Of a stretch of DNA of 64,000 bases, positions 57,101 through 64,000 are shown one piece after another (position 1 is the stretch's first letter; each line of letters starts with the position of its first letter). The position numbers and the translations under genes are program-made. The stretch spans positions 55,588,397 to 55,652,396 of the forward strand of contig NC_037088.1 of assembly GCF_002994745.2 (NCBI RefSeq), read 5' to 3'. The notes beneath the pieces were generated by a model. That model was not told the origin of the DNA. It saw nothing but the letters and a program-made list of their open reading frames with translations, and did no database searches. The stretch is from Rosa chinensis. Lineage: Eukaryota > Streptophyta > Magnoliopsida > Rosales > Rosaceae.

Positions 57101-58005
57101 GACCGGATATCTCATTCGCAGTGAACTTGTTGGCTCGACATAGTTCCTCGCCAACACGCCGCCATTGGATTGGTATAAAGACAATCTTTCGATACTTAAA
57201 AGGTACGATTGATATGGGCTTGTTTTATCCCTACAGGGAGAAAAGAAAGGACGGAAGTATGGGATTAGATCCCACATGGCAAAAAGCCACCTTCCGCAAT
57301 ATGAACGCCGGTGACACTTTCCATGGTGGCCGACGTTCTCCTCCTCCCCTCCATCAAAATGATAATGATGTTTTGATGGGCTTTGCTGATGCAGGGTATC
57401 TCTCTGACCCTCACAAAGGTCGCTCCCAAACAGGTTATGTCTTTACCATGGGAAGCACCGCGATATCTTGGAGATCCACGAAACAGACCCTTGTTGCTAC
57501 TTCCTCAAATCATGCAGAGATTATTGCTCTACATGAAGCTGTGCGTGAATGCATATGGCTAAGGTCTGTAAATAGACACATTCGAGGAACCTGTGGTTTG
57601 AAGTCCACCACAGAAGAACCTACATGCATTTACGAAGATAATGCAGCTTGTATTGAGCAAATGAAATTAGGTTTCATCAAGGGGGACAATACCAAGCATA
57701 TATCGCCAAAATTCTTCTACAATCAGCAACAACAAACACTTCTGAAAATTGAAGTAAATCAAATCCGATCAGAGGAAAATGTAGCGGACTTATTTACTAA
57801 GTCGTTACCAAAATCCCCTTTCGAGAAACATGTGAAGAGTATCGGATTGAGAAGGCTATCCGAACTCCCACGATCTTCAGGGGAGTCTAAATCAGGGGGA
57901 GTATCCAGTTACATACTCCACACTCAAACGCGCGTTGTGCTCTTTTTCTCCTTCGACCAAGGTTGTTTTTTCCCACAGGGTTTTATTACTTGGCAAGGTT
58001 TTTAA
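54157..58005 (+). CDS. pol: Copia pol: protease, integrase, RT, RNase H
   Basis: One open frame of 1,282 aa. Protease active site DSGTTHT at residues 11-17; GAG-pre-integrase WHDRLGHPG with the downstream CKAC pair of the HHCC finger; integrase core Asp in GDICGPI, Asp in IRLDNAGEF and Glu in GLAEAAIKR; reverse transcriptase KARLVAQGFSQRPGIDYEET, SLYGLKQSGRMWYNRL and the catalytic YVDDM at about 864-868; RNase H FADAGYLSDP, SNHAEIIALHEA, YEDNAACIEQM and ENVADLFTKSLP. The order integrase before RT defines Ty1/copia. No stop or frameshift is seen. The last residues overlap the polypurine-tract region before the 3' LTR. The ATG at 54,157 may not be used if pol is made as a spliced gag-pol fusion. 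Confidence 0.95.
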   Translation: MFSGEMECLLDSGTTHTILRHRQLFLWMKPSRSSITTMAGSSQLIHGRGPAQFLLPNGTNINIIEALYAPRAGRTLLSFKDIRANDLHVETHCENGQEFLCITSNNYGNTRVLEKLMCRSSGLYATTIRVIESNHVMNENLWDSDTYRLWHDRLGHPGRDMMLRILKTSHGHPFFKTKRSTNQRLVERTTSYHSFCKACSLAKVGSRPSYAKDSKENIPFLQRIQGDICGPIQPTCGPFRYFMVLVDASTHWSHVMLLSTRNAAFAKLLAQIIKLRAHHPDHHIKSIRLDNAGEFTSKTFDDYCMSIGIEVEHPVPHVHTQNGLAEAAIKRLQMVARALVMRTNLPISAWGYAILHAAVLIRLRPTSTQPFSASQMVTGYEPDVSHLRIFGCAVYVPIAPPQRTKMGPQRRLGLYTGYDSPTIIRYIEPLTGDLFTARFADCHFDETVFPSLGGDMNSNVQQKRQELSWFVPTLSHLDPRTAQSEIEVRRILDLQNVAESMPDAFSDIAKVTRSHIPAANVPARIDVPNTRGHDAISRIHENGANVPYMGDVVARPMAPARKRGRPIGSMDSRPRKKASLAQNNPLIIDTINPSHENIPDYGYVKETSLEDAPIKEPIPENREISMNYTSIHGVMDRNSMTINDAFAYHIAKGIIEYDDIEPRSVEECQRRADWSKWKDAIQTELDSLTKRQVFGSIMLTPPNIKPVDHKWVFVRKRNEKNEVVRYKARLVAQGFSQRPGIDYEETYSPVMDVITFRYLVSLVVSEKLDMQLMDVVTAYLYGDLDSEIYMKVPDGLQLPKSNGSKPRSAFSIRLRRSLYGLKQSGRMWYNRLSDYLIRKGYINNEICPCVFIKRTSSGFAIIAVYVDDMNLIGTLNELKETAKYLKSEFEMKDLGKTRFCLGIELEHRSDGIMIHQSAYTQKLLRRFNEDKAKPVSTPMISRSLEPRKDPFRPKDEDEGLLEAEVPYLSAIGALLYLAQCTRPDISFAVNLLARHSSSPTRRHWIGIKTIFRYLKGTIDMGLFYPYREKRKDGSMGLDPTWQKATFRNMNAGDTFHGGRRSPPPLHQNDNDVLMGFADAGYLSDPHKGRSQTGYVFTMGSTAISWRSTKQTLVATSSNHAEIIALHEAVRECIWLRSVNRHIRGTCGLKSTTEEPTCIYEDNAACIEQMKLGFIKGDNTKHISPKFFYNQQQQTLLKIEVNQIRSEENVADLFTKSLPKSPFEKHVKSIGLRRLSELPRSSGESKSGGVSSYILHTQTRVVLFFSFDQGCFFPQGFITWQGF

Positions 58006-58068
58006 CGAGGCAATTTCGAAGCGCACGACCTAAACAATACTATTTGACATGAAATATCCAAGGGGGAG

Positions 58069-58418
58069 TGTTGTAGTATATATGATTCACATGTACAAAA
58101 CATGAGTCATAGTATAAATGTCTATATCATGTATACAAATAGGTACTTGAGTGTATAATGTAGATATTGTGACTTGTGTGACAAGCTTTATGCCAAAGGG
58201 CAACAAGCATGGCATTTTATCATCATCACAGCCACCATAGAAGGCTGCAGCTGTGAATGTAGAGGTTATCAAATTGAGTTACTCTTTGAGCTTTCACACT
58301 TGTAATATTTTTCTATAAATACCTCTTTGTGTGAGATGAATAAACACACTTGAATCTCTATTCTCACAGAAACATTACTCTCTCTCTCTGTTTATCATTT
58401 CATACTTGTCCTCAAACA
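58069..58418 (+). repeat. 3' LTR of intact copia element
   Basis: Same 350 bp as the 5' LTR at 51,268, no difference seen, preceded by AAGGGGGAG. Confidence 0.95.
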
Positions 58419-58423
58419 AGTAG

Positions 58424-59096
58424 CTTAAATTTATGTGGTTTGAAAACTCGCATTGCTGTCACATTTGGTGGAGCATACTAGAAGAATTATATGATCATTT
58501 CTAAAGCTCTGTATTTAGTAAGAATGCTCCTTGAACGAGCACCGGAATCTTCTTATTAACCAGGTTATACTTCAAAACAAGACTAATTAATCTTGTAAAC
58601 AAGGTTCTCCTCCACATATTCAGTACTTAACACCTAGTCTTAAGAGCCCATATGACTTGTAACGAAAGGGACTGGGACCAGTTCCTTGCAGCTTCACTTC
58701 TTCCATTACTGTAAACAATTAAGTTTTCTTTCTGCCCTCAACATAACGATTGGCTTCGTTCTGCTTTTTTTAATTTGTAGTCAAAGGCTCTGGTCGACCT
58801 TAAGACGAATAATCATCTAGTACATCTTGCTTGACAAGTTTTTTGTTTTTGTTGGAAAAACATGATCTTCAAATATAGCTGGCGCGCAAAACGATATGTT
58901 ATCTCTAAGAAGACTAAGATGTATACCCACTACATATGAAAAGTAAAGTCAACAATAGTAAACAAAGGATAAATTGGCCTCTAATCCTTGCTTACCTTGT
59001 ACATTGAAGCCCAAGATAACCAATTTGAATGTGAGGCATATATATATATATAAATATATAGAAACCAGTCTAGGAGCAGAACAGAACCCAGCAAAA
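58424..59096. other. Upstream region of GST copy 3
   Basis: 58,800-59,096 is paralogous to the split region 43,140-43,276 plus 45,341-45,514 upstream of GST copy 1. It contains a short (TA)n near 59,039-59,057 where copy 1 has (CA)n. No gene. Confidence 0.6.
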
Positions 59097-59963
59097 ATGG
59101 CACAAGTTACATTGTTAGGAGCTTGGCCTAGTCCATTTGTTTACAGGGTTATCTGGGCACTTAAACTCAAAGGTGTAGACTATGAGTATGTAGAGGAGGA
59201 TATCTTATACAACAAGAGTGAACGGCTTCTAAAGTACAACCCAGTTCATAAGATGGTTCCGGTTCTTGTTCATGCCGGAAAACCAATCGCAGAGTCCACT
59301 GTCATTCTTGAGTACATCGAAGAGACGTGGCCGCAGAACCCCTTGCTTCCTAAAGACCCTCATGGACGAGCTTTGGCCCGGTTCTGGACAAAGTTCGGAG
59401 AGGACAAGGTAATTAATGAACACTCAACTATTTTTACTACGTCATATTGTCAAATGAGTCATTTGTCATATGCATGCATGTTTGTAAGTTTGTTTATAGA
59501 ACTAGTTGACAATTGATGATCTATCAACATAACACAGAATGAAAGATCAAATTTTAGCCAACTCAAACTAATTTAGATGTTTTGTGTGACATAGAACCCA
59601 GCCCTGTTTGGATTTTTGAGGACTGAGGGAGAACAACAAGTGAGAGCAACAAAAGAAGGGCAGGAGCAGCTGAGAATCTTGGAAGAGCAGGGCCTCAGAG
59701 ACAAGAAGTTTTTTGGTGGAGACGAGATTGGAATGGCTGATTTAGAATTCGGGTGGCTAGCTTTGTGGCTGGAAGTCTGGAGCGAAATAACTGGGGTTAC
59801 ACTGATTGAAGCCGAAAGCTTCCCTCGCTTACACGCATGGATACAAAGGTTCAAGGAGTTTCCCACAATCAAAGAGACCCTTCCGGATCGCAGTGCAATG
59901 CTGACCCATTACAAAGGTTACAAAGGTCTACGGACAACTTATATTGCTTTAGCAAAATCTTAA
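59097..59963 (+). CDS. Tau-class glutathione S-transferase (copy 3)
   Basis: Two exons, 59097-59408 and 59595-59963, encode 226 aa. The start [10 protein letters not shown] is chosen by homology; the open frame reaches further upstream (58,974) through the probable 5' UTR. Catalytic Ser12 is in WPSPFVYRV, the glutathione-binding Glu66-Ser67 in KPIAES, and the tau-type C-domain shows [20 protein letters not shown] and [15 protein letters not shown]. Cytosolic conjugation of glutathione is expected. It is the functional-looking partner of the nonsense copy at 45.5 kb, from which it differs by few residues. The C-terminus ([14 protein letters not shown]) is longer than in copy 1, where TGA follows FKD. 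Confidence 0.92.
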
Positions 59964-61135
59964 ACACTAATATTAGCTATTAGTTGATGTAATTTTCTTA
60001 TCCAACAATAACTCCATCAAATGAAATCTCGCAGCTTGAATAAACATATATTTTCATGGACTTATGGCCTAGATATATGTTTGCATGTATGAAACTGAGT
60101 ACGTAAATTCCATCAAATTTTCAAAAACAAAAATCAAGGGGAGAGAGAGAAACTTAAAATAAGTCCGATGTCTGAGATATTGTTCAAAAAACTTAATAGG
60201 TCATATATTATATGAGTAAAGAAAACCCTAATTTGCCTTCTGGAAGCGGATGGTGCATTCAGTAGGAATTGATCAATAGTAGAATAAGTGAAAACTGAAA
60301 TTGTTTAGATTATAACTTTGTGAAAGAAAAATGCGTTCTGCATATATATGGAGCAAGCATTCACTTAAAAAGAACTTCAAACAAACAAGTAAAAATAAAG
60401 GAAATGCTATTCATCACGTCAATTCCCCCATGTTATAATGTTTAGTAAATTCACCCGGCGTATTGTATTGAATTGGGTTTCAATAGACTCAGCAATGAAC
60501 ATCAGAGACAGTGGAACCCAATGCCTTGGTCAGTACCTACTAAATGAAATAGCGTTAAGATATTCGACAGAAATTACAAATTCCTTCTTTCCCCCGAAGA
60601 CCTAAGAATAAGAATATCGTTCCGGGCCTTAAATCCAATTAGTGGTATTCTCTACCATAAGTTCAACTCCTACTGAAGTAGGCAGCTGAATCCTCCAGGC
60701 AACAAGGCCACTGGTCTTAGTCAAACGGTCCCATCCACCCCATTCTTAATCTTCTCTAAACAAAATCAGTTCAAAAGTCTACAAGGGACTAACCTTGCTG
60801 CGATCACGCCAACCAAGTCCAAATGGTCAAGATTGCTAACTAATCTTTCTTGCAGGGAACTCTGCAAAACAACTTTGTGTTTCAATTAAACTTACCAATT
60901 TCATCTATTGAGAAACAAAACATATGCAAATCTAATTTTAAATCCTTGGTACGCTATGACTTTATTCTTTGCATATGATTTTCTCATGAGCACCCTTTAC
61001 ATGTCTATCAGGAATACCCCAAATTTTCTCTTAGGTGTAAAGAAATTTCTTCTTTTGAAAAACAGAACTTTTAGAAGAATAAAAGACCATTTAGAAATAT
61101 GAATATAGACGTAGTATGGATGATAGAGAAGAAAC
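59964..61135. other. GST downstream flank, no gene seen
   Basis: The first ~260 bp is paralogous to DNA after GST copy 1. The rest shows no convincing coding signal. Confidence 0.4.
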
Positions 61136-61208
61136 CTGAAAGCTGAAACTCATATAAGTTTGAGAGGGCTTGCCCAAGATCGGCGACCACCTGCTCTAAT
61201 TGCTCAAC
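61136..61208 (-). pseudogene. Exon-like relic, unidentified
   Basis: On the minus strand, acceptor ATGTCAG, then VEQLEQVVADLGQALSNLYE and a few more residues, then CAG|GTTTC donor. It looks like a coiled-coil exon of a larger gene. I do not recognise the family, and no continuous gene can be built with the other exon-like pieces at 61.7-62.5 kb. Confidence 0.3.
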
Positions 61209-61689
61209 CTGACATAGTGACACAGTGAATGAGTAACCGCCTCTGTATCAACAGTACTTACAAGTAAACTTTCAGGTACAGATGCAAGAAAATAAGAACT
61301 TTGCATGAGCGTTTATCTCAAAAAATATTAGGATGCAAGCATGCAATGAGCCCGAAACTAGCTAGCAGAACATATTAGCTACTCATTTGTTTGTCATTAT
61401 CTGTTTTGTTGCCAAATATCGAGTGGAGCAAAGTCTACAAATTTTCAGCAAACTGTAATAACAATACAAACCTTTAAATGTCTACTCAATCTGCACTACG
61501 CGCCAAATATTGAGTGTAGCACTGCTCAATCTGCACATGACATAGGGAATGTAGCCGGCATCCCTATTTATGACAAAATAACAACACGTAAATGATTTCG
61601 AAGACAGAGATGCTAGATAACCAACTCTCAAACAATACAATATTAGCTGTAACACAACTTTCTCCAAATTTCACGAGTTTGAGAGAGTA

Positions 61690-61800
61690 AACACTAGATA
61701 ATTACATTGATGCTCAAGGAACACTGCACTGATTAGGCGATCGAGCATCTCTTGAGCTTGATGCAGGTGTACAAGCATATGTACATGTGTTTGTTTAAAC
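61690..61800 (-). pseudogene. Exon-like relic, unidentified
   Basis: The minus-strand frame THVHMLVHLHQAQEMLDRL followed by ISAVFLEHQ ends at an AAT|GTAATT donor-like site. It reads like a genuine helical exon but no family is recognised. Lies downstream of the NEDD1-like exon on the same strand. Confidence 0.25.
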
Positions 61801-61883
61801 CAGCAATATTCATCGGATGATGATGATGATGATGATGAGAGAGAGAGAGAGAGATCTACCTCTGTACTATATATTATACATAC

Positions 61884-62106
61884 AAAGAACAGTGAAAGGC
61901 TCTGGTTTAGCACAGACATCATAAAACACAACACCGCACGACCAAAACTCATTCCAGCTGCTAGTACGCAGCCATCATCTCTAAATGCCGCCAGTGCAGA
62001 GAAAGGGTGCCTCATAGGAGTTGCAAGATGAATGTCTTCTAGACCCTGAGTCTTAACTCTTAAGTACGTACACAACCCTTTTATTAAATCCGACACTAGC
62101 AATTTT
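61884..62106 (-). pseudogene. NEDD1: NEDD1-like WD40 exon, disrupted
   Basis: After an acceptor TCTTGACAG the minus strand reads KIASVGFNKR, then after an in-frame TAA DSGSRRHSSCNSYEAPF, then in a shifted frame FRDDGCVLAAGMSFGR, and in a third frame VFYDVCAKPEPFTVL before a TTT|GTATGT donor. This is the order of a WD40 exon of plant NEDD1 (IASVG.DKKLYTFDSGSRR, EAPFSSLAF, LAAGTSNGRVVFYD from memory), the factor that recruits gamma-tubulin complexes to microtubules. A stop and at least two frameshifts mark a pseudogene piece. Confidence 0.65.
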
Positions 62107-62357
62107 CTGTCAAGAGAAAAGGTACTTTGAATATCAGAATGCATAACTAATAACTTTCCAGGAATTCTGACTATATATAACAAACATCTGTAATGGCTTC
62201 TGGTAATAAACTTCATCCCTCTTTTTCAATTGGAATGACAGTGGAAAAAAGTGAAAGCATGCATGCAAAATAAGACGATGGTTTTACCAAAAACCAAAAA
62301 AAAAAAAAAAAAATGAAATAAAGTAAGACGATGGCGAAAAGCCGAAAACTGATCTTA

Positions 62358-62497
62358 CTTTCGCCGCTGGAAGAATTGTTGATTCAGTATTAACAACTAC
62401 TAAGCTGGTGAACAGTTGTTTCATTCGTCTTCTAAGGTCCACACACTCTGAAGAGTTGCTCAGCTGCTTGACTAAGCTACTCCAACCTTGGGACATC
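62358..62497 (-). pseudogene. Exon-like relic, unidentified
   Basis: Minus strand: acceptor TTGTTAATCAG, then MSQGWSSLVKQLSNSSECVD, then LRRRMKQLFTSLVVVNTEST and ILPAAK with an AAA|GTAAGA donor. Splice borders and composition suggest a true exon. Family unknown. It could belong to the same lost gene as the exon-like pieces at 61.1 and 61.7 kb. Confidence 0.35.
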
Positions 62498-63123
62498 TGA
62501 TTAACAAAAAAGGTGAAAAGAAATCTGTAACATAGCTAAACACTCCAACGTGAAAACCAAGAACTTCAAGTATAGCAGAATTATGGGCAAGACAGGGGGT
62601 CTCAATGAGACCTAAGATTTGTGACCTCAAATTCTAGGTGTCATACCATATAAGCAAATAACTTTATTTTCAATTCCACATAATATATCTTGCCAAATCA
62701 TAATCTTGCACCACCAACTTTACTCTTTTATATTTCCTTTTAGATTTTAAAGGGGTGAACTAGTGACATTAATAACTTTAGTTAGGTGACGAAAAAAAAA
62801 TATTGTGTGTTAAAAACAACCATTAATTATGTATTAATTTAAGGGATATGTCTACAGATTCTTTCACCAATATTTTTCTTCATCTAATTAAATTCTTACC
62901 TATAATTTTTCTTTCCAAATAGCATAAATATATTGAATTAGGTGACAAGAAATAGGCATTAAATTTTCTTTCTAAATATTAATTAATTTCGTTTAAAAAA
63001 AATAGCATTAATAAATTGAAAATGTCCAAATTAATTTTATTAAAATTTAGTTACAAACAACTTTTTACACCACAACACTAACTTTTAGTTGTTTGTATAT
63101 AATTCACTAAATATATATATAAT
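62498..63123. other. AT-rich intergenic stretch
   Basis: No genes. 62,740-63,120 is very AT-rich. Confidence 0.4.
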
Positions 63124-63140
63124 TCGCTGGAAGAATTCCT

Positions 63141-63428
63141 GATTCAGCAAGCAATAGTTCGGAGCTTAGTGGTATGCATTGTTGCCAATGGTGCCTGTTT
63201 ATCGAATTTTGCTTACTCTGGTAGCAGGTGCAGTGGTCTCCCGGTCTCTTCCTTTCCTCCTATTGTTTCTATAAGATTATTTTATATACAATTGAGCATG
63301 GGGTGTTTTGTATCTATATAGAAACTGTTATTCCATTGAATCATAGAAATAATTATTTACAGGAATTTTACCATTTTGGTGAGTGCATAGAAGCAGCTAG
63401 CATTTTGTATGAGCAGTGCTTGTTTATC
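63141..63428 (+). repeat. Copy of the PBL kinase 3' UTR
   Basis: Closely matches 32,816-33,096 (GATTCAGCAAGCAATAGTTC onward), including GAGCATGGGGTGTTTTGTAT. It ends abruptly at TTTATC, where homology switches to intron 4 of the same gene. Confidence 0.9.
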
Positions 63429-63475
63429 CTACTCTTCACATATTTTTCTCTCAGAATCATCTCATCAGGAGTAAG

Positions 63476-63525
<50 letters not shown>

Positions 63526-64000
63526 ATATATATTGTTTGAATGCAACAGTCGATATTGATGAATTCAGTTACCTTTAGTAAATAGGAGCCCTTTCTAAGT
63601 AGGTGTATCGTTTCTTTTTCAGTTGCTATTTGATTTGAATCTTAAGTAACTTTTCTAGAAGGTGTGATGTGTAATTCTTATACATTTTATGAGTGAAAGC
63701 AACATTAGGATGAACAGTTTTTTATTTTTTTTATTTTAGATAAATGACAATCTTGTGACTTCTGCTGATGAACTCTTATTTGCAGGCCCGACCCTTATTT
63801 AGAGACCGTAGGAAATTTTCACAGATTGCTGAATCCATTGCTCCAAGGACAATATCCGATGAGGGGAATGTATCAATCTCTTGCAGTTGCTGCAATGTGT
63901 GTCCAAGAACAGCCTAATATGCGATCTGTCATAGCGGATGTAGTCACAGCCCTTAATTATCTTGCTTCCCAAAAGTATGACCCTCAAGTGCTTCGAGTCC
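63429..64000 (+). pseudogene. PBL kinase intron 4-exon 5 copy, frameshifted
   Basis: 63,429-63,785 matches the end of intron 4 (from 32,098), with an expanded (AT)n at 63,476-63,533. From the acceptor at 63,785 the sequence matches exon 5 ([15 protein letters not shown]), but an extra A near 63,832 (GCTGAATCC against GCTGATCC) shifts the frame and leads to an early stop. The copy continues beyond the window edge. No exons 1-4 are nearby, so this is a truncated duplicate. Confidence 0.9.

Larger units (their letters stand above)
51268..58418 (+). mobile_element. Complete Ty1/copia retrotransposon, very young
   Basis: The element is 7,151 bp with 350-bp LTRs that look identical throughout. The perfect 5-bp target duplication AGTAG is at 51,263-51,267 and 58,419-58,423. 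The 5' LTR is followed by CGTTATCAGCACG (initiator-Met-type primer site core TATCAG). The polypurine tract AAGGGGGAG is at 58,060-58,068. It encodes separate gag and pol frames, both open over full length, so it may be autonomous. The leader of about 1 kb carries GC-rich tandem arrays. Confidence 0.95.

Overview
This is a gene-dense but transposon-invaded piece of a plant nuclear genome. Spliced genes with GT-AG introns, plant-only families (TONNEAU1, PRR clock regulators, RLCK-VII kinases, tau-class GSTs) and Ty1/copia, hAT and MULE elements all point to a eudicot. Protein similarity and repeat style suggest Rosaceae (Rosoideae), but that is an impression from memory rather than a test.

Layout. 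1-5 kb: relics of an RNase H-like (RVT_3) sequence, a broken copia element on the minus strand and a Gypsy-like gag piece. 5.1-32.7 kb is the genic half, with six apparently intact genes: a leukotriene-A4-hydrolase-type M1 aminopeptidase (-), TONNEAU1 (+), an organellar adenylate kinase (+), a PRR7-type clock pseudo-response regulator with two G-boxes upstream (+), Elongator subunit ELP6 (-) and a PBL5/PBL6-like receptor-like cytoplasmic kinase (+). I reconstructed every exon of these genes, and phases close in each.

33.9-42.9 kb is a nest of transposons. An old hAT-like element (matching TIRs, 8-bp target duplication with one mismatch) carries a degenerate copia element (5-bp TSD), a long inverted-repeat element with arms of about 0.7 kb, and a Pack-MULE-like element that joined fragments of DNA polymerase delta subunit 4 and FGAM synthase (PurL).

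43-60 kb holds three tau-class GST paralogues: one killed by a nonsense codon and two open. Between and around them are a 2,064-bp solo LTR, a 261-bp solo LTR inside a GST 3' region, a 1.3-kb MULE-type element with a perfect 9-bp TSD, and a complete copia element (51,268-58,418) whose two 350-bp LTRs look identical, so it inserted very recently.

60-64 kb contains NEDD1-like and unidentified exon remnants on the minus strand. At the right edge lies a scrambled, frameshifted copy of the tail of the kinase gene from 32 kb (3' UTR first, then intron 4 and exon 5). The genes do not form a pathway: housekeeping, cytoskeletal, clock, tRNA-modification and signalling genes simply lie side by side. 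The main interest is the history of duplication and insertion in the right half.
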